The translations under genes were made by a program, and so were the position numbers. Positions 25,862-35,273 of a DNA stretch of 64,000 nucleotides are shown here, in pieces (position 1 is the stretch's first letter; every line of letters starts with the position of its first letter). The notes under the pieces were generated by a model. That model was not told where the DNA came from. It searched no databases and saw only the letters and a list, made by a program, of their open reading frames with translations. Origin of the DNA: Methanoregula sp. PtaU1.Bin051 (lineage in GTDB: Archaea > Halobacteriota > Methanomicrobia > Methanomicrobiales > Methanospirillaceae); the NCBI GenBank assembly GCA_002067895.1, contig MVRE01000006.1, forward strand, positions 186,001 to 250,000. The letters run 5' to 3'.

Positions 25862-28420
25862 TCACCACGATACGGCGTGTCGCATGGTCTTCCTTCCGGC
25901 CTTGTACAGCTCGAACCAGAGGATGCTTGCCGCTCCGGCCCAGATGCAGAGCAGAAGGTCGGGCAGGGTGAGGGGGCCAAAGCGGAACAGTTCCCGGAGC
26001 GCCGGGATATACAGGATAAGGAAGAGACAGACGAGCGAACCGGCAAAGACCCAGTGCAGCGCCCGGTTGTACGAGCGGATAGTCGTTACGATCGTCTCCG
26101 ACCATGAACGGTTTGTCAGGATCAGGCAGAGGTTGGCAATGACAATCGTCGTGAAGGTAAGCGCCCTCACCTTGTCATCCGCAAAATTACGGGCGCAGGC
26201 GATAAAGTAGATGGCGAGCACGACCGCAAGCACGACAAATCCCTGCAGGAGGCTTAAGAGGAGAGTCCTTCTGGTAAAGAGCCCCTCGTCTTTCTTCCGT
26301 GGCGGGCGGTCCATGATGCCCTGCTCCTCCTTCTCTGCCTCGAAGACGATTGAGCAGGCGGGATCGATGATCAGTTCCAGGAAAACGACATGGACCGGGA
26401 GGAGCACAAGGGGCATGTTGAACAGGACCGGGACTAAGGATATGCCGGCTATCGGGACGTGGACGGAGAAGATATACGCCATCGCCTTTTTTAAGTTGTC
26501 GAAGATCCGCCTGCCCAGCCGTACTGCGGAAACTATCGACGTGAAATTGTCATCGAGGAGGACAAGCGACGAGGCCTCGCGGGCGACGTCGGTCCCCCGT
26601 CCACCCATGGCAATACCGATATCCGCGGCCTTCAGCGCGGGGGCATCGTTCACCCCGTCACCCGTCATCGCAACGACCTCGCCGTTCTCCTGGAGGGCCT
26701 GCACGATCCGGAGTTTCTGCTCGGGAACGACTCGTGCAAATACGGTTACGGAATGTATCTTCTGCCGGAGAGCTGCATCGTCCATGGCATCGAGCTCGGG
26801 ACCGGTGATGCACCGGTTGCCGTCCGGAAGGCCGATCTCCCTGGCAATCTTTCCCGCAGTGAGCGGGTAGTCCCCGGTGATCATGATGACCCGGATGCCC
26901 GCAGTACGGCATTCATGGATAGCATTGCCGACCTGTGGCCGGACCGGGTCGGCAAACCCGACTAGGCCAGAGAATTCGAATGCGAAATCGTGCTGTTCCT
27001 CGGGTAGGCCGGTGATCCGGAACGAAGCCTTTGCAACGCCGAGCACCCGGAGGCCTTCTGCAGCGATGAGGTCGACGGATTCTGACAAATCCTCAAGGGC
27101 GGCAGCATCGAGGTGACAGAGATCCGCGATCGCTTCCGGCGCTCCCTTTGCCGCAATCACGTACCGGTCGCCGTCCGGGGAACGCCAGACATTGGACATG
27201 GCGAGGAGCTGGGGGGAGAGGGGGTACTCCTGCACGAGGCTCCAGTTCGCATGGATGTGCTCGGTCTTCCCGAAATCCCCGTCCCTGAGCCGGAGGAGGG
27301 CTTTCTCCATCGGGTCGAACGGGTCCTTCTTGCAGGCAAGGATGGCATATTCCGCGACCTCGTGGCAACTGTCGGGGACGGTATTTGCCGATCCCATGTC
27401 ATGGCGGCAGGCCAGCCCTTTTGCCATCAGCATCGCAACAGACATCCGGTTCTCGGTCAATGTTCCTGTCTTGTCAACGCAGAGCACGGTTGCGGAGCCG
27501 AGCGTCTCGATCGCCGGGATCTGGCGGGTGAGTACGTTCTGCCGGGAGATCCGCCATGCGCCAAGGGCCAGAAAAACAGTGAGCACGACCGGGAACTCCT
27601 CCGGCAGGATTGCCATTGCGAGCGTGATGCCGGCGAGGAATCCCTCGATCCAATCAAGCCGGGTCATCCCGTATACGATGACAATGACGGCGCACAACGA
27701 GATGCCTGCCAGCGCAACCGTCCGGACGATCCGGTCGATGTCCTGCTTCAGCCGCGTCTCTCCGCGTTCGACCGCCCGCAGGACTTTCCCTATCTTCCCC
27801 ATCTCGGTTACTGCACCGGTTGCCGTGATCAGCGCAAGGCCCTGGCCCTGCGTAACAAGCGTTCCCGAATACACGAAGGGAAGGTCGTCCCCGCCCGGCC
27901 GCCCTGCAGGAATGCCTGCCCTTCCCGCCGTTTTCCGAACCGGGACGGATTCGCCGGTGAGCAGCGATTCATCGACCGAGATGTTGTTTGTAATAAGCAG
28001 CGTCCCGTCGGCCGGCACCCGGTCGCCTTCGGAGAGGATGACCGAATCGCCGGATACGATCTCCCGGCCGGGGATCCGCTTCTGCAGGCCGCTCCGGATG
28101 ACGAGCGCCCGGGGACTGGCGAGGTTTTTGAGCGCTTCGAGCGCCCGCTCAGTCCTGCGTTCCTGGTAAACTGTAATCCCGATGATGACAATGACGAAGC
28201 TTAACAGCATCATCCCTTCGGTGATATCGCCAAGGAGGAAATAAAGAAGCACTCCTGCAACGAGCAGGATGAACATCGGCTCGTGGATTACTTCTATGAC
28301 AATATGCAAAAGTCCCCTTCTTTTTGCGACGGGCAGTTCGTTAAACCCGTCGCGCCGGAGCCGCTCTTCTGCCTCCTGTTCAGAAAGGCCTGTAACGGAA
28401 CTGATATCAGGGAACGGCAT
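25862..28420 (-). CDS. P-type ATPase, P2-like cation pump
   Basis: 852 residues with the standard order: actuator motif LTGESVPV, phosphorylation site CVDKTGTLTENRM, nucleotide domain with KGAPEAI, hinge MTGDGVNDAPALKAADIG, and a six-helix C-terminal bundle containing SIVFEAEKEEQGIM. The N-terminal GLSEQEAEERLRRDGFNELP and the C-terminal cation-ATPase domain place it with P2A/P2-type (Ca2+-like) pumps rather than the P3A enzyme encoded just downstream at 22431-24848. The ion cannot be assigned with confidence from the motifs I can read. It is separated from its neighbours by noncoding gaps on both sides. Confidence 0.9.
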   Translation of the reverse strand: MPFPDISSVTGLSEQEAEERLRRDGFNELPVAKRRGLLHIVIEVIHEPMFILLVAGVLLYFLLGDITEGMMLLSFVIVIIGITVYQERRTERALEALKNLASPRALVIRSGLQKRIPGREIVSGDSVILSEGDRVPADGTLLITNNISVDESLLTGESVPVRKTAGRAGIPAGRPGGDDLPFVYSGTLVTQGQGLALITATGAVTEMGKIGKVLRAVERGETRLKQDIDRIVRTVALAGISLCAVIVIVYGMTRLDWIEGFLAGITLAMAILPEEFPVVLTVFLALGAWRISRQNVLTRQIPAIETLGSATVLCVDKTGTLTENRMSVAMLMAKGLACRHDMGSANTVPDSCHEVAEYAILACKKDPFDPMEKALLRLRDGDFGKTEHIHANWSLVQEYPLSPQLLAMSNVWRSPDGDRYVIAAKGAPEAIADLCHLDAAALEDLSESVDLIAAEGLRVLGVAKASFRITGLPEEQHDFAFEFSGLVGFADPVRPQVGNAIHECRTAGIRVIMITGDYPLTAGKIAREIGLPDGNRCITGPELDAMDDAALRQKIHSVTVFARVVPEQKLRIVQALQENGEVVAMTGDGVNDAPALKAADIGIAMGGRGTDVAREASSLVLLDDNFTSIVSAVRLGRRIFDNLKKAMAYIFSVHVPIAGISLVPVLFNMPLVLLPVHVVFLELIIDPACSIVFEAEKEEQGIMDRPPRKKDEGLFTRRTLLLSLLQGFVVLAVVLAIYFIACARNFADDKVRALTFTTIVIANLCLILTNRSWSETIVTTIRSYNRALHWVFAGSLVCLFLILYIPALRELFRFGPLTLPDLLLCIWAGAASILWFELYKAGRKTMRHAVSW

Positions 28421-28546
28421 TATCCTGTCTCCATACAGGACGTGATTCGTATTGAATCATTCCAAATGGATGCAGCCGGCCCTTAAGACGGAGAATATCT
28501 GAAAACAGCAACGGCAGAAGGACGGCGCCGGACTTGTTCCCCGTAA

Positions 28547-29323
28547 TCATTCTTCAGGATCTTTCCTGCACAGGGACACGCGGGCGGTAAAGTCCTGGGA
28601 TGCAAGGTTCTCGGCAGCGGGGAAGTCCAGCAGTTCCTTTACCCGGTCAAGTTCAGCAGCACTGGCCGGACGCACCCAGTCCTCCGTGCCCGGCCGGTCG
28701 AGCGTGTTCAGCTGGACGCGGTCAGGGCGGATCTCAAAAATGATCTTCCGGAGGCCGGAGAGTTCCGCATCAGACGTGTTGAGGCCGGGGACGATGAAGA
28801 CCTCGAGCCAGATCTCGCCGGTATATTCCTTCCGGAACCGGACGAGGCCCTCAAGGATGTTGTGTAAGGATATGCCGGGGGCGGGGCGGTGGATCTTCCG
28901 GAACGTCTCCTCATTAATGGAAGACACTGTAGGGAGCACGACATCTGCGGAGAGCAGGTCCCTGCGCACGCCAGGATTGTCCAGCAGGCTCCCGTTTGTC
29001 AGCACCGCGACACGGTATGCCGGGAACCGGTCCTTTAAGAAACGAATGACAGTTCCAATCGAGAGGGAGAGTGTTGGCTCCCCGGAACCCGAGAAGGTGA
29101 CAAAGTCAACGGGGGGCGACCGGGACAGGTAGTCTTCGAGTTCGGAAAGGACTTCCTGCACCGGGAAAAAATCCCTGCGGCCGGCCGTTATATCCGCCGT
29201 CGTCCCGCACTCGCAGTACACGCAGTTAAAGGTGCAGATACCGGACGGGACAAGGTCGATGCCCAGCGAGCGCTTAAGCCTGCGGGATCGTACCGGGCCA
29301 AACAGGTGCGCATAATGCATGAC
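28547..29323 (-). CDS. Radical SAM protein
   Basis: About 258 residues. GICTFNCVYCECG provides the CxxxCxxC motif for a 4Fe-4S cluster and S-adenosylmethionine, followed by TFSGSGEPTL and LTNGSLL, typical of the barrel. The N-terminal FGPVRSRRLKRSLGIDLVP defines a common archaeal/bacterial subfamily of uncharacterised radical SAM proteins. The reaction is unknown. The frame is open to a GTG at 29368; I prefer ATG 29323 because the subfamily usually starts shortly before FGPV. The divergent or upstream gene at 29467 is on the same strand, about 140 bases away. Confidence 0.85.
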   Translation of the reverse strand, partial: VMHYAHLFGPVRSRRLKRSLGIDLVPSGICTFNCVYCECGTTADITAGRRDFFPVQEVLSELEDYLSRSPPVDFVTFSGSGEPTLSLSIGTVIRFLKDRFPAYRVAVLTNGSLLDNPGVRRDLLSADVVLPTVSSINEETFRKIHRPAPGISLHNILEGLVRFRKEYTGEIWLEVFIVPGLNTSDAELSGLRKIIFEIRPDRVQLNTLDRPGTEDWVRPASAAELDRVKELLDFPAAENLASQDFTARVSLCRKDPEE

Positions 29324-29466
29324 ATGCCGGTTTTCGTCGTTGGTGATGATAAAATCGCTGAATAGCACCGGTATGCATCAGCATGGTGCGGGGTGGATAA
29401 TGGCGGAACTTCCATCCGTGCCCGGATGCGGGGACATACGTGTCCGCAGCGGTGAAATATCGTATT

Positions 29467-30351
29467 TCAGGACGGGCCGCCCCTGCAGGATGAAGAGTAC
29501 ATCTCCTCGTTCCTGCGGATTTCGGGAAGTCCCACCAGCCTGTTGAACTCGTCAAAGAGGATCATGCGGTCGGCGAGTGCAGCAGACGATCCATTCCTAT
29601 GCAGCTCGTTAAAAAGTTCCTGGACCGCTTTGGCGATCACATACGTGCACGAGGTGGCATCGGCAACGACGGAATACCCGATCTCTTCGAGTTCCTTTGC
29701 GGAGAGGTGCGGGGTCTTCCCGCCAGGCAGCATGTTTGCAAACATGGGGCATTTCACCTCGGTGCAGATCCGCTTCATCTGCGTAACCGATTCGGGGGCC
29801 TCGACAAAGAGGAGGTCGGCCCCTGCATCGCGGTACAGGCCGGCGCGGTACAAAGCATCGTCGATGCCATTGACGGCAATCGCATCGGTGCGGGCCATGA
29901 TGACAAGATCGGGATCCTTTTTTGCATCCACGGCGGCCCGGATCTTTGCGACCATCTCTTCTGCCGCAATCACCTGTTTTCCCTCCATGTGCCCGCAGCG
30001 CTTGGGAAAGACCTGGTCCTCGATGAAGATGCCTGCCGCCCCGGCCTTCTCGAGCAGTTCAATGGTCCGTATCACGTTGGTTATGTTCCCGTGGCCGGTG
30101 TCCCCGTCGGCAAAGACCGGGATAGAAACCGCGTCTGCGATCCGGGCCGTGCAGTCAGCCATCTCGGTAAGCGTCAGCAGGGAGACGTCGGGTTTTCCAA
30201 GGTACGCAGCCGAATTTGCGTACCCGGCGGAAAAGATCGCTTTTATCCCGGCCTGTTCTGCTATCTTCGCGCAGAGCGGGTCGTGGACAACCGGGATTAC
30301 AAGGATCTCCGGATCGAGGATCATCTTTCTAAGTAGCGTTGTTTTTCTCAT
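29467..30351 (-). CDS. Isocitrate lyase/PEP mutase superfamily enzyme (methylisocitrate-lyase-like)
   Basis: 294 residues. The barrel motifs are clear: SAGYANSAAYLGKPD, VFADGDTGHGN with the metal-binding Asp pair, the catalytic loop IEDQVFPKRCGH and VIMARTDA. KRCGH with Cys is the signature of 2-methylisocitrate lyase and related carbon-carbon lyases, while PEP mutases differ in this loop. No methylcitrate-cycle neighbours are present, so the substrate (methylisocitrate, dimethylmalate, oxaloacetate) is open. The ATG at 30351 is followed upstream by the noncoding region containing repeat copy C. Confidence 0.87.
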   Translation of the reverse strand: MRKTTLLRKMILDPEILVIPVVHDPLCAKIAEQAGIKAIFSAGYANSAAYLGKPDVSLLTLTEMADCTARIADAVSIPVFADGDTGHGNITNVIRTIELLEKAGAAGIFIEDQVFPKRCGHMEGKQVIAAEEMVAKIRAAVDAKKDPDLVIMARTDAIAVNGIDDALYRAGLYRDAGADLLFVEAPESVTQMKRICTEVKCPMFANMLPGGKTPHLSAKELEEIGYSVVADATSCTYVIAKAVQELFNELHRNGSSAALADRMILFDEFNRLVGLPEIRRNEEMYSSSCRGGPS

Positions 30352-30525
30352 GGATGCTCCTGAAAGTAACGTGAGGGCGGCAGCATATGTGTAATTTTCG
30401 CGTTGCTGAATACCGAGTAATCACAAAGCTGATCGGGCTGTGAATCTTAAAATATGGCTGTGCAGAAATCACGTATCCCATGATCTATTGAAATTTTTTA
30501 GCACGGATTTCCACTGGTATCGCAG

Positions 30526-30623
30526 CTGGGGGTTGCCACAGTGGCGGGGGCGAAAAACCCGAAGATGTCCTTATGGACACCTTCTCAAGCCTGCCATTCT
30601 GATGAATGGCAGTCACCCCCTAG
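30526..30623 (+). repeat. Structured dispersed repeat, copy C (CTGATG-hairpin family)
   Basis: A compact multi-branched element: CT-GGGGGT (30526-30533) pairs with ACCCCCTAG (30615-30623) as the outer stem; inside are GCCAC/GTGGC, GATGTCC-TTAT-GGACACC, and a perfect 8-bp hairpin CTGCCATT/AATGGCAG (30591-30612) whose loop is CTGATG. The segment GCCACAGTGGCGGGGGCGAA also occurs, with one change, on the minus strand of copy D (62579-62745). It fills the 350-base gap between two divergent genes; I see no gene in that gap. Confidence 0.7.
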
Positions 30624-30703
30624 AACGTTATGAAAAATGATAATTACCGAATCTAAAAGCAACAATATCAAACCATAAATATGCCCGGGTCAGATTACTG
30701 CCC

Positions 30704-31276
30704 ATGAGGGAAGAGAAGAACCGGGTCCGGCAGCAGATGCGGAATAACCGTGAGGCCTTGTCCCCGGGGGAGCGGCTGGAGAAGAGCAGAAAGATCTGCC
30801 GGCATGTCATGAACATAATCAGAAACGGCGAGACCGTGCTCGTCTACTCCGCAAAGGAGCTGGAGGCCAATACCACCCCTATCATGACGTCCCTTCTTGC
30901 AAAGGGGAACCCGGTCGTCGTCCCGATCATCGTGAAGGCAGATGTCAGCCTCCGGCTCTCGTACATACGGGACCTCTCTGTCCTTGTCCCGAGCACGTTC
31001 AACGTCCCGGAGCCGATAGGAAACGAGATCCCGGCCGATCCGAAAGACATCCGCACCATCATCCTCCCGATGCTCGGGTTCGACCGGAAGGGCGGGAGGC
31101 TCGGGTACGGTGCCGGCTACTATGACCGGTTCCTTGCAAGAAATCCGCAGATCCGGAAGATCGGGATCGCGTTTGCATGCCAGGAAGCGGAGAGGGTTCC
31201 GGTCGATGAGAACGACATCCACATGAACTGCATCATCACCGAGGAGGGGATCGTCTACTCTGACGGGACGTGCTGA
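30704..31276 (+). CDS. 5-formyltetrahydrofolate cyclo-ligase family protein
   Basis: 190 residues. The ATP-binding and substrate loop GGRLGYGAGYYDRFL and LPMLGFDRKG are diagnostic of the family, which converts 5-formyl-THF to 5,10-methenyl-THF with ATP. A methanogen of this type relies mainly on tetrahydromethanopterin, so the physiological pterin is uncertain. The ftr gene starts 6 bases after this gene, so they are almost certainly cotranscribed. A TATA-like sequence (CCATAAATATGCC, about 30673-30685) lies about 25 bases before the ATG. Confidence 0.9.
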   Translation: MREEKNRVRQQMRNNREALSPGERLEKSRKICRHVMNIIRNGETVLVYSAKELEANTTPIMTSLLAKGNPVVVPIIVKADVSLRLSYIRDLSVLVPSTFNVPEPIGNEIPADPKDIRTIILPMLGFDRKGGRLGYGAGYYDRFLARNPQIRKIGIAFACQEAERVPVDENDIHMNCIITEEGIVYSDGTC

Positions 31277-31282
31277 AAGGCC

Positions 31283-32170
31283 ATGGAAACAGAAGGTACG
31301 GTAATCCTTGACACATTTGCGGAAGCGTTCCCGGTCTGGATATCGCGGGTCATCGTCACCGGCGAGCGGGAGTGGGCGTACCGGGCGGCGGTTTCGGCTA
31401 CCGGGTTTGCAACCTCTCGCATCGGCTGCCCCTGCGAGGCAGGGATCGAGCGGGAGCTTGCGCAGAGAGAGACGCCGGACGGCCGTGCCGGTTATTCCAT
31501 TCTTATCTGCGGCGAGAAGAAGCAGATGAAGCAGCATATCGCGGCCCGGATCTCCCAGTGCGTGCTGCCCGTGCCCACCGTCTCGGCATTTGACGGCCTT
31601 CCGGATGCAAAAGACCGGTTCTATATCCGGATGCACTATTTCGGCGACGGGTATGAGGAAAAGTGCATTGTTGGTGGTCGCCGGTGCTGGAAGATCCCGG
31701 TGATGCAGGGGGAGTATGCCGGCGAGGAGCGGTTCGGGACAGTCAAAGGGGTAGCCGGGGGGAACTTCCTTGTCATGGGAAAGGACCAGCCGTCGGCGCT
31801 TTCAGCTGCTACAGCCGGCGCCGCTGCAATCGCGGGAAGGGAGGGCGTGATCACAAGTTTCCCGGGCGGGGTTGTCGCCTCCGGATCAAAAGTGGGATCC
31901 AAAAATTACCGGTTCCCGATGCCGGCGAGCACGAACCATCCGTTCTGCCCGACGCTTCGGGGAAAAATCCCCGATTCGGAGGTCCCTGATGGCGTCGGTT
32001 CGATCTATGAAGTCGTGATCAACGGGATCGATGAGAAGGCAGTGAAAGCTGCGATGAAGGCGGGCATCGTTGCCGCGGCAGGGACCGGTAAGGCGCTCTA
32101 TATCGGAGCCTCGAACTTTAACGGGAAGCTGGGGCAGTACCGGTTGTCGCTGCATAACCTGTTTTGCTGA
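31283..32170 (+). CDS. ftr: Formylmethanofuran:tetrahydromethanopterin formyltransferase
   Basis: 295 residues, the usual length for Ftr. It begins with VILDTFAEAFPVWISRVIVTG, continues with TGFATSRIGCPCEAGIER, and ends with the highly conserved ASNFNGKLGQYRLSLHNL. The enzyme transfers the formyl group from formylmethanofuran to H4MPT, the second step of CO2-dependent methanogenesis, in the cytoplasm. This gene is strong evidence for a methanogen. AAAGG precedes the ATG. It follows the cyclo-ligase gene by 6 bases, an arrangement that links both to one-carbon metabolism. Confidence 0.97.
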   Translation: METEGTVILDTFAEAFPVWISRVIVTGEREWAYRAAVSATGFATSRIGCPCEAGIERELAQRETPDGRAGYSILICGEKKQMKQHIAARISQCVLPVPTVSAFDGLPDAKDRFYIRMHYFGDGYEEKCIVGGRRCWKIPVMQGEYAGEERFGTVKGVAGGNFLVMGKDQPSALSAATAGAAAIAGREGVITSFPGGVVASGSKVGSKNYRFPMPASTNHPFCPTLRGKIPDSEVPDGVGSIYEVVINGIDEKAVKAAMKAGIVAAAGTGKALYIGASNFNGKLGQYRLSLHNLFC

Positions 32171-32299
32171 CCGGTCCATCATTTCAGCAGGCGCGCGTTT
32201 TTGTCCTGCACCTTTTTACGATTGTCCATGAAATAAGGATAAGAATCAGGAGGTCAATAAGACCAAAAAGAAGCGGGTAGCAACCAGCCGGTAAAAAAA

Positions 32300-33502
32300 T
32301 CATTTGTTAATATGCACGACTTTAGCCGGGGGAAAGCCGTTGAAGAATGTGGACGAGGCGATCGTGTATGCCCCCATGTTCTCGGAATAGGTAAGATCGC
32401 CAATCTCCAGATCAGGGAGTTCCGCCGAGAGGGTGACCGTGTCAAATGCATCGCAGGTCGGACCGAAGACGGCCGAGATCTTCTTCTCACCCTCTTTGAA
32501 CGCGTGCACCGGGTAGTTGACATGGTCGAAGACCTGCCCGGAATACGTGTGGTAGACCCCGTCGTTAATGTAATAGCAGGGCTTCCCGTCCCGGAACGCC
32601 TTTCCGATCACCTTTGCAACAAGCGTGCAGCTGTTGGCGACAAGGAACCTTCCCGGCTCCGCGAGGATCTGGGTGTCCGGCGGGAACAGGCGCTTGATCT
32701 CGGCGTTCAGTTTCCGTGCAAGGGTCCGGATTGACTTGACACCGGTGTGGTACCTGACGGGAAAACCGCCGCCGATATCGAGGATCTTGATCCGCTGCCC
32801 GGTCCGGGACTCGGCCTCCTTTATGATATTTGCCGAGATCTCAAGCGCCTGCATGTAGTTCTCGAAGTTCGTGCACTGGCTCCCGACATGGAAACTTAAG
32901 CCTTCCACGACGAGCCCCTTCTCAAATGCGCTGATGATTAAGTCGACCGCTTCGCCGGGGTGAGCCCCGAACTTGGAGGAGAGCTCGACGACGGATCCCG
33001 TATTGGGCACCCGAAGGCGGAGCACGAGTCCTGCGTGCGGAGCGTGCTCCTTAATCTTTGCGAGTTCGTAGCTGTTGTCGAAAGTAACGAGCGGCTTGTA
33101 CTTGTCGAGTGCTTCCAAGGTCTCGACGGGTTTAATGGTGTTTGCATAAATGATCTTGTCCCAGATCCAGTCCTGTCGCTCCTTCTCGGGCATGTCCCTG
33201 ATATTTTCCCATACGATCATGAACTCGGGCATGGAGGCGACATCGAAGCTGCTGCCCATCGCGTACAGGGTCTTTACAATTTCGGGGATGGAGTTTGCCT
33301 TTACCGCGTAATAGACCTGGACCGAGGGCATCAGCCCGCAGAATGTCCGGTAGTTCTCCCGGATCTTCTCGTGGTCGACAACAAAGATGGGAGTCCCGTG
33401 CTCTTTTGCGAGTCTTTCGAGCAGATCCTTTCTGGCCCTGCTCAGGCCTGTGTGCTCGGAATCATGCCCGCTCTTCTGCATCTCCTCTTCCGGCTTTGCC
33501 AT
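32300..33502 (-). CDS. Ornithine/lysine-type PLP decarboxylase (fold III)
   Basis: 400 residues of the alanine-racemase-fold decarboxylases. The PLP lysine is in YYAVKANS, the glycine-rich phosphate loop is DIGGGFPV, and the C-terminal FGPTCDAFD plus ENMGAYTIASS closely mirror ornithine decarboxylases (active-site Cys in PTCD). It should yield putrescine or cadaverine. The homospermidine synthase gene ends 40 bases upstream on the same strand, so the pair probably makes homospermidine from ornithine. The frame extends to 33580, but ATG 33502 is the sensible start. Diaminopimelate decarboxylase is less likely because of the ODC-type PTCD box. Confidence 0.88.
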   Translation of the reverse strand: MAKPEEEMQKSGHDSEHTGLSRARKDLLERLAKEHGTPIFVVDHEKIRENYRTFCGLMPSVQVYYAVKANSIPEIVKTLYAMGSSFDVASMPEFMIVWENIRDMPEKERQDWIWDKIIYANTIKPVETLEALDKYKPLVTFDNSYELAKIKEHAPHAGLVLRLRVPNTGSVVELSSKFGAHPGEAVDLIISAFEKGLVVEGLSFHVGSQCTNFENYMQALEISANIIKEAESRTGQRIKILDIGGGFPVRYHTGVKSIRTLARKLNAEIKRLFPPDTQILAEPGRFLVANSCTLVAKVIGKAFRDGKPCYYINDGVYHTYSGQVFDHVNYPVHAFKEGEKKISAVFGPTCDAFDTVTLSAELPDLEIGDLTYSENMGAYTIASSTFFNGFPPAKVVHINK

Positions 33503-33542
33503 TACATGAAGATTCGTTACAGAAATAAGAATTTTTGTAAAA

Positions 33543-34985
33543 CTACTGTACGAAGAGGAAGTTTTTGAACTGCCAGACATCTTCCCGGTCGCAGTCGTTC
33601 TCCGGGCTCTCCTTGAAATAGATGGCCCGGTTCTGCAGGGGTGTCCAGTCGCAGGGGGCGGACACGAACTCGCCGAGGTACGGCTTTGCGATATCCAGCA
33701 CGAACTCGTGGGGGATATCGTCAGGGAGGCAGAAGCCTTTCTTCGGGTTCTTTATCATCCACATGACAGCTGTAACGACCCCGAGCGCGACCTGGATGGT
33801 CGTTGCGTTCTGGCCCGGTACAAACTTGCTTGCGTCCTCGATCGAGAGGATGCTCCCCGTCCACCATGACTTGTAGGGGTGGCCCATCAGCAGCGCTCCT
33901 AACATGTCGGTCCCAGCGATGATCTCACGGTCGTTCATGATCCGGACTTTCGGCTGCAGCTCGTAGTTCCTGCCCCGGAGCTCGTGGAGCGACGCGATCG
34001 TAGCGTCGCAGGGCATGTACGCGTAGTGGACGGTCGGGCGGTAGACGGCTTTCCCCTCCTTCCAGACCGTCCAGCGGTCGGAGATGCCGAACGCCTCGCC
34101 GTGCCGGATGACCATTCCCACGATCTCGTAGGGCGGGACATAGGACCTGACCCATGTGTTGATCCCCATCTGCGCGAGGATGATCTGGTTCTTGTTCCCG
34201 ACCGGAGGGATGTGCGCGTTATAGGGTAGTTCCTTCTCGTGCGTCCCCCAGCCGAGCTCGGCGGGCGCCGTCCCCTCCTCGCGCAGCCCTTCGATGGACC
34301 ATGTGCCGACGAACTCATCGACCTGCTTGGGCACGCGCGAGATCTGGGTGTCGCGCTCCGAGCAGTGGATGACCTTTACGCCGGTCTCCATTGCTATCTC
34401 GCCGAACTTCTGCCCCTTGATCAGCGCCTTCATCCGCTCCGGATCCTTAACAAGCCCGTCCTCGATCATCTTGTTCGCGATATCCAAAAGCCCCTGCCGG
34501 GCGAAGTGCGAGATGAGCCCCGGGTTCGCGCCGTGGTCGACAACGCAGGTCGTTGCGCCCTTCCAGTCTTTCGTGAGATCGGCCAGTTTCATCTGCCGGA
34601 AGTACAGCGATTTCTCGTACGGGCTTGCAGTGAACCGTTCGCTGTAGGAGTCCCAGACCTCGACGGACGTGTTAACGTACAGCACGTTATGGTCATGGCA
34701 CCACTTTACTATGGCGCAGCAGTCGATATTCCATGCAAGGTCGATTAAAAGCCCGCCGGGCGAGAGGTATTCTGAGAGGATTGAGTCGAGGTTCTCCGGC
34801 GTAACCTTCCGCTTGAAAAACCTGAGTCCCTGGCTCGTCCATGCCCGGAGCTCCCGCGCCTTCTCCTCGAAATCGATGATCGTGATGTTCTCGTACGGGA
34901 TGTCCACGTGGTTGACGAGTATGGGGAGCGTGCACTTGGACACGGCGCCATAGCCGATGATTAAGACCTTGTTATTGAACTGCAC
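33543..34985 (-). CDS. Homospermidine synthase
   Basis: 480 residues, the usual length of bacterial homospermidine synthase. The NAD-binding motif KVLIIGYGAVSKC starts at once, followed by LIDLAWNIDC, VNTSVEVWDSY, VDHGANPGLISHFARQGL and the GAL-MGHPYKSWWTGS region. It condenses putrescine units into homospermidine in an NAD-dependent reaction. The frame is open to 35135, but a GTG at 34985 with GGAGAGG about 5 bases upstream sets the start exactly where the fold begins. It is first in a two-gene operon with the decarboxylase. Confidence 0.9.
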   Translation of the reverse strand: MQFNNKVLIIGYGAVSKCTLPILVNHVDIPYENITIIDFEEKARELRAWTSQGLRFFKRKVTPENLDSILSEYLSPGGLLIDLAWNIDCCAIVKWCHDHNVLYVNTSVEVWDSYSERFTASPYEKSLYFRQMKLADLTKDWKGATTCVVDHGANPGLISHFARQGLLDIANKMIEDGLVKDPERMKALIKGQKFGEIAMETGVKVIHCSERDTQISRVPKQVDEFVGTWSIEGLREEGTAPAELGWGTHEKELPYNAHIPPVGNKNQIILAQMGINTWVRSYVPPYEIVGMVIRHGEAFGISDRWTVWKEGKAVYRPTVHYAYMPCDATIASLHELRGRNYELQPKVRIMNDREIIAGTDMLGALLMGHPYKSWWTGSILSIEDASKFVPGQNATTIQVALGVVTAVMWMIKNPKKGFCLPDDIPHEFVLDIAKPYLGEFVSAPCDWTPLQNRAIYFKESPENDCDREDVWQFKNFLFVQ

Positions 34986-35273
34986 AAAAACCTCTCCATA
35001 ACCGTATATTTTTTTGCACGGTTTCCTGTTCAATGTTGTCATCAGTTGTCCGGTACCGTACATGCCGGAAATCACGGACCATGCAGGTCTCTTGCAGCAC
35101 TGTGCCGGGACGGAAGGGTAAATGTTCATGCACATCGCGCACCGAAATGCAAAACGTTTTCATATCCAAGGACAGAGTTTCACGGTTACCGGAAAATCCA
35201 GTATGCCCGCACCGGATAGCCGGTTATGGCATCCCAAAACGACGCGTCCCGCCCGGCCGGAGAGGATAAGTGC

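Noticed and set aside
27113-28204. Plus-strand frames of 325-363 residues
   Set aside because: Antisense to the P2-type ATPase, without domain signatures.
30591-30612. CTGATGA as C/D-box sRNA motif
   Set aside because: The motif sits in hairpin loops and is not arranged as paired C, D', C' and D boxes around guide segments.
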